From Inia geoffrensis (taxonomy: Eukaryota > Chordata > Mammalia > Artiodactyla > Iniidae), in NCBI GenBank assembly GCA_036417435.1, contig CM070910.1, positions 71,780,784 to 71,844,783 on the forward strand: a stretch of DNA of 64,000 bases. The letters are read 5' to 3'. The position numbers were made by a program, and so were the translations under genes. This document shows, one piece after another, positions 45,115 to 55,904 of the stretch (its first letter is position 1; every line of letters starts with the position of its first letter). The notes under the pieces were generated by a model, which made no database searches, was not told the origin of the DNA, and saw nothing but the letters and a program-made list of their open reading frames with translations.

Positions 45115-45685
45115 ATCAGTGTGGTTTATCAGTCATTTATCAGATATCGATAAAAAAATGTCAATATCTTTGTAATATTACAGATTACAGCCCTATGAGA
45201 ATGCTGCCATTGGCTTATAAAAGAAAATCCCGTCTGCTGTCTGGCAGAGCTCTTTAGTTCAAAACATTTAAGAGAAAAATGTTGTTTTATCAAGTGAGTG
45301 TTCTTTTTATAGTATATTTTAAACAAATTATGTTAGCTAGAAACACATTGTTGTTTATAAGCAATTTTTTCAAAAGCCTCCTTGATTTGCTTTTGGATTT
45401 TGTTTTCCTCTAAAATGCTTAGCAGAGGCCGGAGTAGATAGGCTAAAGTAACAGGGTGCTGTACACAAGGAGGAAACCAGTTTCCTGGCTTCTCATCCCC
45501 ATCTAAGAAAAAATGTTTCTTCTAGTGCATGCTTCTAGATTTATGTTCCAGTTTCTCCAGCTACAACACATGACTATTATCGAATAGTTACCAGGACGTT
45601 GGCCTCTTCCTTTCACTGGTGTGCAGTTTTAACCAACATCCGTACCCAGTCTCCAACCCCTCACCTCCCGCATCCTCCAGCCTTC
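45115..45685. other. Unassigned sequence
   Basis: Nothing recognised. Confidence 0.45.
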
Positions 45686-45689
45686 TCCT

Positions 45690-45790
45690 ACAATGTGACA
45701 CACTTGATGGCAGGGCCTGTGTCTTAGCTTGCAGGACCAAGCACAGTGTCTGGCACGTGATCGAAATGAATTGAGTTAATTAATTGGAAC
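45690..45790 (+). repeat. L2/MIR 3'-end fossil
   Basis: GATGGCAGGGCCTGTGTCTTAG, CAAGCACAGTGTCTGGCACGTGATC and AATGAATTGAG match the common L2-type 3' end. Confidence 0.55.
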
Positions 45791-45828
45791 TTGCTGTTTC
45801 CATATACCAGGTAATCCTGTCTAATAGA

Positions 45829-45996
45829 CCAGCGCTTCTCAAACCGGGCTGTGAATTGAAATCACATGGGGAGCCTTAAAAATGCTACTGCATGGCTCCC
45901 ACTTCCTGAGATCCTGATTTAATTTGTCCAGGGTGTGACCTGAGCATCAAAATGGTTTAAAACTCTCCACGTGGTTCTAACGAGAAGCCAAGAGTG
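45829..45996 (+). mobile_element. MER5A-type hAT-Charlie transposon remnant
   Basis: CAGCGCTTCTCAAACCGGGC (terminal repeat CAGTGGTTCTCAAA-like), AATCACATGGGGAGCCTTAA, CTGCATGGCTCCCACTTCCTGAG and CCTGAGCATCAAAATGGTTTAAAA follow MER5A in order. This is a short non-autonomous element; the right inverted repeat is poorly preserved. Confidence 0.8.
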
Positions 45997-45999
45997 GGA

Positions 46000-46395
46000 A
46001 TAGCTCTAACAATTAGATGCTTCCCGAATTGACAGATTGTAATCCCATGTTTATTCCGTAACTGCAATGTCTTAGGTTATACTGGACAGTTATTTTCCCT
46101 CCCTTTATGATCCCATTCCCTGCTCTTTGGGAATAAGCAAAGTGACTGCTTTTTAGTTATTGGCTGCTAAACCAGTATTTAAATCAATGCAATATGAAAT
46201 GCCCCCAAACTTCCAGTGGAATGTGTTTTGATTGTATTTTAAGTTGGTTTTGAGCAGCTTTTCTTTTAGAAAAAAGAAATCATTTTACAAGTCTAGGCCC
46301 AGGGAACACACAGAACATAATTTGTAACTCTCACTTACTCCCCATGATATATAGATAGATGCCTTCCATGCCAGTAATCTGAAAGATGTTCGTAT
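46000..46395. other. Unassigned sequence
   Basis: Nothing recognised. Confidence 0.45.
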
Positions 46396-46404
46396 GCTCT
46401 GGAA

Positions 46405-46436
<32 letters not shown>
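46405..46436. repeat. (CA)n microsatellite
   Basis: Sixteen perfect AC units. Confidence 0.97.
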
Positions 46437-46437
<1 letters not shown>

Positions 46438-46589
46438 TTTGCTAATATAATTTTATAGAGTAAGACCACACAGAGATGTTTGGGGAAGCCACTTTTGCAA
46501 AGAAATTGGCATGATTCTTAAATCAATAGACAATGTTCCTCTGAGCTCACTGGGCTTGCACACCAGAGTGAAATTAACTCCCAGTCAAC

Positions 46590-46870
46590 TATAGGATAAC
46601 ATGGCTTACAAGATCCTTTGTGTTCTGGCTCCCTCCCACCCTCATCTCTGCTGCTAGGCAACCCCTCACTTTCCCCTTCTCTCCTCACCCTCCACTCTCA
46701 GCACTTCTTACTCTGTGGAGCCATCATCCCCTGAACATGCTGCCAGTGCCGCACTAATCTCATTTATATTCTTGTTCCCATCACTAGACTGTAAGCTCCT
46801 CATGGGGCCATCCTGTGTCCTGTGTTCCACCTGGAACAGAGCAGTGGCCAGGAATACCTTTGACCAGTTA
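46590..46870 (+). repeat. L2 LINE fossil
   Basis: TTACAAGATCCTTTGTGTTCTGGCTCCCTCCCACCCTCATCTC, GAACATGCTGCCAGTGCCG, CTAGACTGTAAGCTCCTCATGG and GAACAGAGCAGTGGCCAGG follow the L2 ORF2-end/3' UTR order. Broken frames. Confidence 0.75.
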
Positions 46871-46874
46871 AATG

Positions 46875-47475
46875 ATTAAACTCCAAAGTCCATGCTCTTT
46901 CTGGGACCTTTTACAAGAGCAGTCAGAGAAGGTTAGGAGGTAGATAGCTTGCTCTAATCAACCACAGCTCTGGGTGTGATTTGAATACACAGACCTTGGG
47001 TTAAGTCATTCAGAGAAAGGAAAGAACAACGTGAAAAGTGGCTGTGTGTTTTCAGCAGCACCAATGGACTGAAATAGCAGAAGGTCACTTATATGATTAA
47101 GTTTGCCATTGTTTTCAACACTTTCTTGGTGGAGGAATTTCAAAGAATCATCATCTCTCCGTTTTCATCTCCTTTGAAAACTGGTTGGTATTCATCTGTT
47201 TCATCTCCTTCATTTCTGCCAGAGAAGGAAAACTAGCAAACGTGTCAGGGTTTACCCACAAAGTACTCAGGCCATTTATCTTAGTGTGGATTCTCTGGTA
47301 TGCATTCAGCTTGACTTGTTTACCTTGCATTGCCCTCAGGTGTTTTTTTTTTTTAATTTATAGTTACTCACTTGCAATCAATTTGTAGCAACAAGAAGAT
47401 ACTCAGGACCTGGCTCTCATCTGTGGCAGACACTGCCAGCTGACAACAAAAGCTATTTCCTTGTCTTCCTGGGCA
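46875..47475. other. Unassigned sequence
   Basis: Nothing recognised. A T run lies at 47342-47355. Confidence 0.45.
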
Positions 47476-47484
47476 AAACAGCAA

Positions 47485-47800
47485 GACTACACTTTCCAAT
47501 CCTTTGAGATCCTATGTGGTCACCTGACACTAGCCAATGATATATGAGTGGAAGTGATGTGAGCCCCTCCCAGGCCTGGCCCATAAAAATCTCCAATGCA
47601 CGTCGTCCGATAACGCTTTTTCTTTCCTCTACCACCAGCTTGATGCCAAGTGGTGAAGACCGGCAGAACAACTGGGTGGAAAGAATTTGCATCACTGAAA
47701 CTGCACGGTTCACGTGAGCGTGAGTAAGCACTAAACTTCCACTGCGATAATCAACTGAGATTTGGGGGTATATCAGTTACACTGATAATACACAATCCAG
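47485..47800. repeat. Probable old interspersed repeat related to the one at 30780
   Basis: CACTAGCCAATGATATATGAGTGGAAGTGATGTG, GGCCCATAAAAATCTCC and ACTGAGATTTGGGGGTATAT are landmarks of a common mammalian dispersed family, running left to right here. Name not recalled. The 92-codon minus-strand frame has no domain. Confidence 0.5.
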
Positions 47801-47804
47801 CCCT

Positions 47805-48060
47805 GGTTCCCCTTGTGACGGAGCTTTACACAATATTGATGCAGAAATGGGCACCGCAGCTGCCGCCGGTGTCTGGGAAACTTGGCACCCTGGAACCCTC
47901 ACTGCTCCCCCTCTAGGAACTGGACCCACCTGGGCAACACGCCCCAGAGCCTCTCCCTAGTTCCCATCACCTTGCTCATCAGCGGATAGGATCACCGCAG
48001 GAGCTCCTCTTTACCCACTCTGCTTCAGAGTTTAGTGGCGGTGGGCAGGTGGGGAAAAGA
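47805..48060. other. Unassigned sequence, GC-richer
   Basis: About 55 percent GC by eye (for example GCACCGCAGCTGCCGCCGGTG at 47850). No CpG island and no exon recognised. Confidence 0.4.
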
Positions 48061-48064
48061 ATAA

Positions 48065-48238
48065 AGAGAATGTTCTTGAGCATCCATTATGTATCAGGTA
48101 TTGTTCACACATTATCTCATCTTCAACATCACAGACCCCACGAGGGAGGCATCCTTATCCCCACTCTCCATCCAGGGAAACTAAACACACAGGGTTACCA
48201 GATGGTAGTGGCAGAATCTAGATACCGAGTGGCTCTTT
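48065..48238 (-). repeat. MIR SINE fossil
   Basis: GAGCATCCATTATGTATCAGGTATTGTTCACAC, CACGAGGGAGGCATCCTTATCCCC and AGGGTTACCAGATGGTAGTGGCAGAATC match reversed MIR. Confidence 0.78.
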
Positions 48239-48244
48239 TGTCTA

Positions 48245-49080
48245 GAGGGCCAATGATGACTCCACCCACCGTGAGCCCCATACAGACACACACCCATCCT
48301 GCTTCCCTGTCACGGGGTCTCCCTTGGAGCGTGCCCCTCTTGGAAGGGCAGTGTGGGAGCCTCTCCTTGCAAGCCAAGTCGTTTCACAGAGACCAGAGTG
48401 GGTGGAGGATGTGTTACTAGCCTCCTCATTTAAAACTTGGAACACATTTTTCCATGGAAAAGAATATTATGCAGAGACATTCCATTTCTTTAAATGTATG
48501 TGAAAGCACTTTGCAAACCATGAAGAAGTATGCAGTATGCCTATAAGGAATTACTACTCTACAGTTCATTAGCACTCTAATTTTGATACTTTGTGGATTA
48601 AAGAGGCTTTTGTGAAGTAGTTGGAGAATTTAACCACTGACTGTTACATTGTCTCAAAGGAAAAACACATTCCATAGCCAAACAGCTGACTTACAACAGA
48701 CATTTGGAACCGAACCCATTCATAAACTGAGAGCCGCCTGGATTAACATGAAGAGGACACATCATCACCATCTTCATCAAGTATTATTTATTAAGAACAG
48801 TGCATAGGGTGAAGGCTTCGGGGTAGAGGAAAAAAAGAAGTGTTAATCTAATATTTTAGTGGCTAAAATTCCATATCCCCAGTTGTGAATGAACTCAAGC
48901 TGTTCCCAAACATCCCTGTCATCTTTCTCTTTATTTCCTTCCCTTCATTTTGCACTTATCTTTGACTTTCTTTTTCTTTTCCTCTTGCCATTACATTTTT
49001 GGTCTATCTTCCCCATTTATTCACATTTATTCTTGCAAGAAACAAACGTTTTTCTAAAGCTGACATCTTCTCAGACTTTG
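48245..49080. other. Unassigned sequence
   Basis: The open frames over 48049-48445 on both strands (60-123 codons) overlap the MIR and a CA-rich patch and show no domain. Confidence 0.4.
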
Positions 49081-49084
49081 TGAT

Positions 49085-49250
49085 AAAGTCTAGAAATACC
49101 AAGATGAGTAAAATGCAGTTCTCTGCAAACTCCCCAACCAGTAGGGGAGGTGAGCCCGTAAACAAATAAGATCCTGTCTAATGTGATCAACACAGAGACC
49201 TGTCAGGGGAAGTGAGGGTTTTGTCTAGGCAGGAGTTAAGGGGCAATTCA
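49085..49250 (-). repeat. L2/MIR-like fossil
   Basis: AATACCAAGATGAGTAAAATGCAGTTCTC, AACCAGTAGGGGAGGTGAGCCCGTAAACAAATAAGATC and GTGATCAACACAGAGACCTG resemble the reversed ancient 'GATACAAAGATGAATAAGACA' repeat. Confidence 0.5.
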
Positions 49251-49329
49251 AGTTCATTCCTTGGTCATCTTACACTTGCATGCCCTTTCTCCTGCCACGG
49301 CAGTTTAAACCTTTATTTCTTCTCTTCCG

Positions 49330-49730
49330 GACTACTTTACAGTGGTCCTAACCCGTCTCCTGGCCTCTGTCTCTCTCCACTATGATCTAATGCATATACT
49401 GCTGCCAGAAATGTTTCATTGGGACAACTTCAATTGTACACTGCCCCCTACTTATCTCACTGATACGTTTTGCTCTCAGAGCTTTATAATAATTCCTCAC
49501 ATTGCATTTGGAGGCCCTCCATGGCTATATCTGTAGCCCATCCCTATACAGAGCTCCCTTATTAGTTAATCAAATTGAACCACGTGTTATTCCCCAGACA
49601 TGCTTCCTTCCGTATGCTATTCTGTCTTCCTGAACAGTACTCTGCAAACCACTAGCATGAACTTCTATGTATCCATCAACACCCTGCCCAAAGCCCACTT
49701 ACTTGCAGAGTATTCCCTAATCCCCTCAGC
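49330..49730 (+). repeat. L2/CR1-type LINE fossil
   Basis: CCTAACCCGTCTCCTGGCCTCTGTCTCTCTCC, ATACTGCTGCCAGAAATGTTTC, CCTCACATTGCATTTGGAGGCCCTCCATGGC and ACTTGCAGAGTATTCCCTAATCCC follow the L2 coding 3' part in order. All frames interrupted. Confidence 0.65.
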
Positions 49731-49764
49731 TATGGATCGTTTATTCCTTGTTTGGAGGAATGAA

Positions 49765-50005
49765 CCAATGTTTGTTGAGCATCTTTTATGTATCCAGTGT
49801 GGTACAGGGTAGTTTTCATCGACTGTCCTATTCAGCGTTCACAACATCCCTATGAAGTCACAGTGTCAGTTTCCCCACTTCTCAGATAAAGAAAGCAAGG
49901 CTCTGAGAGGTAAAGTGGTGTGCTCTAGGTAAGGAAGTGGCGGACCCAGAATCTGAACTGCTGTACAACCGGAGTTCAAAGCCCACGTTTGTCTCTTTCC
50001 GTCAA
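49765..50005 (-). repeat. MIR SINE fossil
   Basis: TTGTTGAGCATCTTTTATGTATCC, TCACAACATCCCTATGAAGTCACAG, GCAAGGCTCTGAGAGGTAAAGTG and GAAGTGGCGGACCCAGAATCTGAA are reversed MIR landmarks in order. Confidence 0.85.
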
Positions 50006-50009
50006 GCCT

Positions 50010-52285
50010 CATTGCCTCCTTCTCTTAGAAAAACAGATTGAAAAGTGGTGTGTGTACTCACCAATGTCTTTATAATCTTGTGGATACTTTCATGTCAGAA
50101 ACTTGGTCTTAAACATCTTTGCATACCAGAGTACCAACTGCTGTGTGTGGGATACTATTGATAGAAACTTAAATAATGTGACATTGATGAAAGTGCCCCA
50201 TCAGCATGACATTGGGGAGGTGGGGTGGAATCAACAAGCCCTATCTTGTTGCCGTATGCAGCTTAACTCATTAAGTTATATTATTACATTACCTCATTAA
50301 CTGAACCACAGAATCATATGTCCACAGACTCATCAATGCAAAGAATCAGGTATGGGAGTCTCACCAGTGTAATTCTCTAAAGAGATTCTAAACAGAACAG
50401 AAACTGGAGAAATTGGCCCTTGGTGTTTGCATCTGGCAAAGTTTGAGGAGGAAAGGGTAGTGAGTGTCAGAAAATACTGAAAATGCTTTGTTTATTTGCT
50501 TAGATATTCAAAGTGAGCTGTTTGTCAAATTTAGGGACCCAAGTACAAGGCTGAGAAACAAACAAGTGTTTCTTCTCAGCCAATAATAGCTTCTAATACC
50601 ATCTGGAAACCTACACCAGTTAAGAAAGAAACAAATAGGCCTTTTTTTCCACTTTCCTTCTAAGACCTCAAAGCCTGTAAATCTGGGATCTGTTGGGTAG
50701 GGAAAAGGAGAGAGTTCCAAAAATGGAGGCCCTCCATAAAACTCCAGCCCCCTGGCAACCAAGACTTCAGATCATAGAGGCAGTCAGAGATGATGTTTGT
50801 TCTGATCTCAGTGGTTCAGGAACAAAATAGAGGTTGCTGCTATCTCATTCCACCCTGAAAGAGCATCATTGTGACCCAATTTAGAGTTCAGTCCAACCCT
50901 GTAAATTACTATGATATTTTTATTGATACCATGAAAATGTACCCTCGTTTCTCTATTGTCACAAAAGCATGTTGTTGAAACACTTAAAATATCTTGGCAC
51001 GCTTTAAAAGTGATTTTTACAAAAGAGACATGAAATTCATGGTGCATTTCAGTCAACATGTCCCTCACAGTGCTTTCTCTCCCCGTCCTCAAAGCCACAG
51101 AATAAAACAAAGTGGGTCCAAACAAGACCTCTGAACATTTTCTGATGGTAAGAACATCTGGGTACCCAGGAATGGCAATCAGTGTTACAATCTTCTCTCA
51201 TATCCTAATGTACACAGGAACAGCATTAAGCTAGTTTTATCATCAGATTTCACTTTTCAGTGAAGTTTTAATTACCAACCCTTACCATTTCATTTCTGCG
51301 AGGGAGTCTTGTAGTTCACCTCCCATTTTCTTGCTTTCCAAATCTTTCTCTTGGCGGGTCCCAGCCTACTCCTTTTCCTGCCTCCTCCTTTCATGCCCCA
51401 TTCAGAAAGCTTCAGATCAGATGTGACTGTTCACCATTCCCTCGGCAGGAGTTTTTTTTGAATCCTGTATTATCCTAACCACACAACAGTTTCCAGCCAT
51501 CAGGCACATAATCTGAGTTGCACATTAGCCTGGAAATGGACTTTTCCCCCATTTGGTTATCTTATCCACAACATGTGCAACAATTACCTCATTCATGCTT
51601 GTGCTGGTTCCAGAGATTAACCCCCAAACTGTCATGATAAATGTACAGTTTAAAAAATAGTCAGTTTCCTCAAACTTTATTTTGTCAGCACTGTTTTAAA
51701 TTTCATCCCCTGTTATGACGTGGCTACTAGAACTTGTCATCTTTTATACACTCTCATTTCCAAATGCTGGAGCCAAAGATGATGTCATATGTTCTAGTAG
51801 CACTGCACTTATCTAAAGGAAAAAGCATACCAAGAACTTTTTCTAATGTTTTTATTTGTTATAATAACACACATAGCACAAGCTGGAAAACATATTTTTA
51901 AGGGAAACCAATGAGACAAGCTTTAACCTTTAACCGTGAAAAGGATTCCTTGAGTATTTCAAAGGAAAGACAAATTCTATTCCTGAGACAGATTAGGCAC
52001 TGACCGGCAGAGGTATTTTTTTTTTTTTTTCGTGAGTGTTCAGTACAAGCAAAATCACTCCATTTATTAGTCAAGCAGCAATTTTGTCATAAGCATCGTG
52101 CAGGGATTATGGAGAGTGTTAAGAAGTGAGGGATTGTGTTCATATCCAAAAGAATTTAACATTTTATCTTTTTAAAAAAAGGAAAACAAAAGAACACGAA
52201 GATTCTTCCATTTTCTAATTAACACTGGTAGCATCATATTTAATCAGCATAAATGGAAGGTGGTGTCATGGGAAACAAGACCAGG
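50010..52285. other. Unassigned, repeat-poor sequence
   Basis: More than 2.2 kb with no recognised repeat and no coding signal. The longest frame is 105 codons on the minus strand (50808-51125) without a domain. Absence of repeats may reflect old unique sequence or constraint. Confidence 0.4.
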
Positions 52286-52289
52286 GCAT

Positions 52290-52440
52290 GGTCTTGGGAA
52301 CGTGATACTGGAGGAGTCTCTTGCTTTTCCTCATTTATTAGAGATAATCTGTTTTATCTCAAAGTGCTTGAGGAAGATTAAACAAGTAATTCATGCAAAA
52401 GTGCTTTGAAACTATAAAGTACTACTATACAAATATATGG
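52290..52440 (+). repeat. MIR-like fossil
   Basis: CTTTTCCTCATTTATTAGAGATAAT, GAGGAAGATTAAACAAG and AAAGTGCTTTGAAACTATAAAG match the MIR 3' half. Confidence 0.6.
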
Positions 52441-52514
52441 TATCATCTCTGCCAAGTTTCAGCCCCGCTCTTAATTTTTAAAATTATCAATAAAGATGTT
52501 AAAAAAAATTATCA

Positions 52515-52710
52515 GAGTTGGCGCTCTACCCCATTTACAGTTTGTACACCCTTCTCTCCCAGCAGTGACCATCCTGTCCTGTAATCACATCTATCTGATT
52601 GTTCCTCCTACTAGCCTGGAAGATCCTTCAATTCATCTTTATAGCTCCAGTGCCCAGGGCAGTCTTGGTACACGTCTGTCGAATGATTTACTTGCCAAGT
52701 GAATGCTTAT
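52515..52710 (+). repeat. L2-like 3'-end fossil
   Basis: CCTACTAGCCTGGAAGATCC, TCTTTATAGCTCCAGTGCCCAGGGCAGTC and GTCTGTCGAATGATTTACTTG resemble the L2 3' end. Confidence 0.6.
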
Positions 52711-52714
52711 ATGG

Positions 52715-53785
52715 AGCCTGCAATTTTCATTAACTCATTTCTCATTTTCCATCTTTCCATTAAAGCCTAAAGCTCTTGTCTTTGCCTCACTACTATACTG
52801 TCTACAAGAATAATGTTAATTTTTGTTCTACCTCCCAAACTGCCTCTTCTTCCTTACTTTTCTGTGGGATTTTACCTTTGGCCAAGAAGAGAGAATTGTT
52901 ACCATAACTGAAGCCACCACATGTAGGAAATTTCACTGAAGTCTTAGGAATTATTCTTTCAAATTCATGGAAATTTTGAACGGAAACTCATGATATAACT
53001 GAATTTATCTTAATAAAAATAAGATTTTTTCTCTTAAATATTTGAGTAAAACGGGGGTTTCAGAAAAAAATGAGTCCGCATATTCAAAGACACAATATCT
53101 TGGCTATACAAGGCACAAGAATAATCTATATTAAAAGTTTTATTAATGTATAAAGATTAAGGAGGAAATTTGACCTCAAAAGTAAACGTAATTTAACTGT
53201 ATATTCTGAGCATATACCATTACCAACAAACAAATCAAAAAGTCTGGAGAACGTAAGTAAGCCATTTTTTAAAAAAAAAATCACCTGGGAAGGCGTTTGT
53301 TTAATAGAATGAACAAGCCTACTCTTGCATTCTCATTTAATTGGTTTGTTAGACCTCATGAAAGCATTTTTTAAGCTTCCAAGGTGCTTCTACTGCACAG
53401 TCAGGGTGGAGAATTTCTGAAGCACACCCAGAACTGAGAAGCACAGAGGAAAACGTAACCTAAGAAACTGAGAATAAGAAACAAATGCCTCCTACGAGTT
53501 AAACTCCAAAATAGGAATCCAAAGTTGCAGAGTACAGATACCTAACTTAGAGAGAGAGAATGGCTCTCAGATGCAGGATTTATGATTAGGGTGTTGGTAG
53601 GGCTAAAGAAAGGATATTTCAGTCAGAAGAGGCACTGATCACCCGTGTAAGCAAGGGGAAAAGAATCAGAAAGATCAATATTGACAGAATGAGGACAGCA
53701 TTGTTCTAGGGAGAGGAACTCTGACCTCCAGGTATACCCTCCATGGAGGAGGCAACCCCATCCTTGGGTGAGGCACAGGGGTCTT
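52715..53785. other. Unassigned sequence
   Basis: Nothing recognised. Confidence 0.45.
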
Positions 53786-53787
53786 AG

Positions 53788-53985
53788 ATTCAAAATGACC
53801 TCGGGCTAAATCCTGGCTTTAATCACTTATCAGCTGTGTGATCTTATGTAAATCACCTAACCTCTCTGATCTTCAGATCCTCCTCTGAAAAATAGTTTTA
53901 TCATATTCAAATGTAAATCAATGTAAATTAGCACAGCCTCCTATATAGTAAAAGCTCAATACTGGTGGCTATCATTATTATTGTT
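53788..53985 (+). repeat. MIR SINE fossil
   Basis: AAATCCTGGCTTTAATCAC, TCAGCTGTGTGATCTTATGTAAATC, ACCTAACCTCTCTGATCTTCAG and GTAAAAGCTCAATACTGGTGG: a clear plus-strand MIR. Confidence 0.87.
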
Positions 53986-53989
53986 ATTA

Positions 53990-54440
53990 TTAGCTATTGT
54001 AAGTTGATGGCACAGTTATTGAAATCTCTCAGTTAACACTCTCCTTTGTTTTCACACTTACTAAGCAACTATCTAATTGTAACTTTGCTTTCCATAAAGG
54101 TTTATCTATTGGGACAGAATGTAATGATCAGTGATCAGAAGTGGCTGATCTACTGAACAGCTCTATTTCTCATCAGAAATTAATGAATTAGAATTTTTGT
54201 TTTTATATATCAGTCTTTTGTGACTGTGGTTACTGAGTTTCCTGGAATAAAGTTACTTATACTTAATTTTAACATCAAATGTTTTAGCTTTAGCCTAATG
54301 TTAAGAATTAGCCCCTGGGCTGTAAAAACTGACCAGAGACTTCCTTGCATGCCACTGGGCCTGACCTAGACAAGGGCCTTTCTCATTCTAGTTGCCTACT
54401 GCTCCAAACGGCGACACATGGGCTTAAAGAGAAAAAATAT
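53990..54440. other. Unassigned spacer
   Basis: Nothing recognised. Confidence 0.45.
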
Positions 54441-54449
54441 ATATTAAAA

Positions 54450-54660
54450 AAAATTTTTTTTTATTTTTATATTTTAATTTTATTGGGCTACAGTTGATTT
54501 ACAATATTGTGTTATTTCAGGTATACAGCAAAGTGATTCAATTATACATATACACATATTCGTTTCTTTTTTAGATTCTTTTGTCATGTAGGTTATCACA
54601 GAATATTGAGTAGAGTTCCCTGTGCTATACAGTAGGTCCTTGTTGGTTATCTATAAAAAA
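54450..54660 (-). mobile_element. Cetartiodactyl L1 3' end
   Basis: Minus-strand L1 terminus: TTTTATTGGGCTACAGTTGATTTACAATATTG, CAGGTATACAGCAAAGTGATTC, GTTCCCTGTGCTATACAGTAGGTCC. 5'-truncated. Confidence 0.88.
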
Positions 54661-54664
54661 ATTT

Positions 54665-55160
54665 TTTTCTATTTTTTTTTCAATTAGATCCTCAGGATTC
54701 TCCCTTATAAAATGAAGATAACTTCTTTTCCATTTAGAAAAGACCCTTTACCATTTCTTGTAGGGTAGGGTTAGTATCAATGAACTCTTTATTTTTGCTT
54801 CTCTAAGATGTTCTTTCTCTCTCCTTAAATTCTATTGATAAATTACAGTCTTGCTGGGTAAAGTATCCTAGGTGTTAGCGGTCTCAGGCAGCAGGGAAGG
54901 AGGCAAGGGACAGCACGAGAAAGAAATGTCAGCTGGTTGTCACAGAGAGAAAAGAGAATTCAGGCTCCAGGGTTGCTGTTTCTGGACTGGGCATTCATCT
55001 TTAATGCATAAAATGTGCAGACTATCTGCATTATGATTTTTGAGGTTTTTTTTCTATAATATTGGGGGGAGAGGAAATTTCTTACAAATTAATCTTTAAT
55101 TCTGTTTTGTTATATTTTTTCTCTCTGTCCTAAAGAGTACAAACAGCATTTTCTTATTCC
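54665..55160. other. Unassigned spacer
   Basis: GAAGATAACTTCTTTTCCATTTAG onward resembles no family I can name. No gene. Confidence 0.4.
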
Positions 55161-55174
55161 CATATGAAAAATCA

Positions 55175-55891
55175 CTCCGAATGTAAGTTGGTGCAGCCAC
55201 TGTGGAAAACATTGTGGAGGTTCCTCAGAAAACAAAAAAATAGAATTACCATATGATCCAGCAATCCCACTCCTGGACATATATCCAGACAAAACCATAA
55301 TTCAAAAAGATACATGCACCCTGATGTTCATAGCAGCACTATTCACAATAGCCAAGACATGGAAACAACCTAAATGTCCATTGACAGAAGAATGGATAAA
55401 GAAGGTGTGGTACATATATACAATGGAATACTACTCAGCCACAAAAAGAATGAAATAATGCCATTTGCAGCAATATGGATGCAACTAGAGATTATCATAC
55501 TAAGTTAAGCGAGTCAGAAAGAGAAAGACAAATACCATATTATATCACATGTGGAATCTAAAATATGACACAAATAAACATATCTATGAAACAGAATCAC
55601 AGACATAGAGAACAGACTGGTGGTTGCCAAGGGGGAGGGTGTTGGAGGAAGGATAGAGTGGGAGGTTGGGTTAGCAGATGTAAGCTTTTATATATAGAAT
55701 AAATAAACAAGGTCCTACTGCATAACACAGGGAACTATATTCAATAGCCTATGATGAACCATAATGGAAAAGGATATTAAAAAAAGAATGTATATGTATG
55801 TATAACCGAATCACTTTGCTGTACAGAAGAAATTAATACAACATTGTAAATCAACTATACTTCAATTTTAAAAAAATGAAAAAAAAGAAAA
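55175..55891 (+). mobile_element. L1 with ORF2 C-terminus and complete 3' UTR
   Basis: The longest young-type L1 piece, 717 bp. The first part encodes the end of the L1 reverse-transcriptase protein (the stretch near 55411-55457 reads W-YIYTMEYYSA, a hallmark of the ORF2 C-terminus) with several disabling changes. Then comes the 3' UTR with a G-rich segment (CCAAGGGGGAGGGTGTTGGAG), GCATAACACAGGGAACTATA, GCTGTACAGAAGAAATTAAT and CAACTATACTTCAATTTT plus an A tail. GAAAAATCA at 55166-55174 and 55892-55900 is a 9-bp target duplication. Inactive because of 5' truncation. Confidence 0.92.
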
Positions 55892-55904
55892 GAAAAATCA
55901 GTCC

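Noticed and set aside
48049..48445. A 123-codon plus-strand frame with opposing minus-strand frames
   Set aside because: It overlaps a MIR fossil and a CA-rich patch, frames open on both strands, and there is no domain, start context or splice-site pattern supporting an exon.
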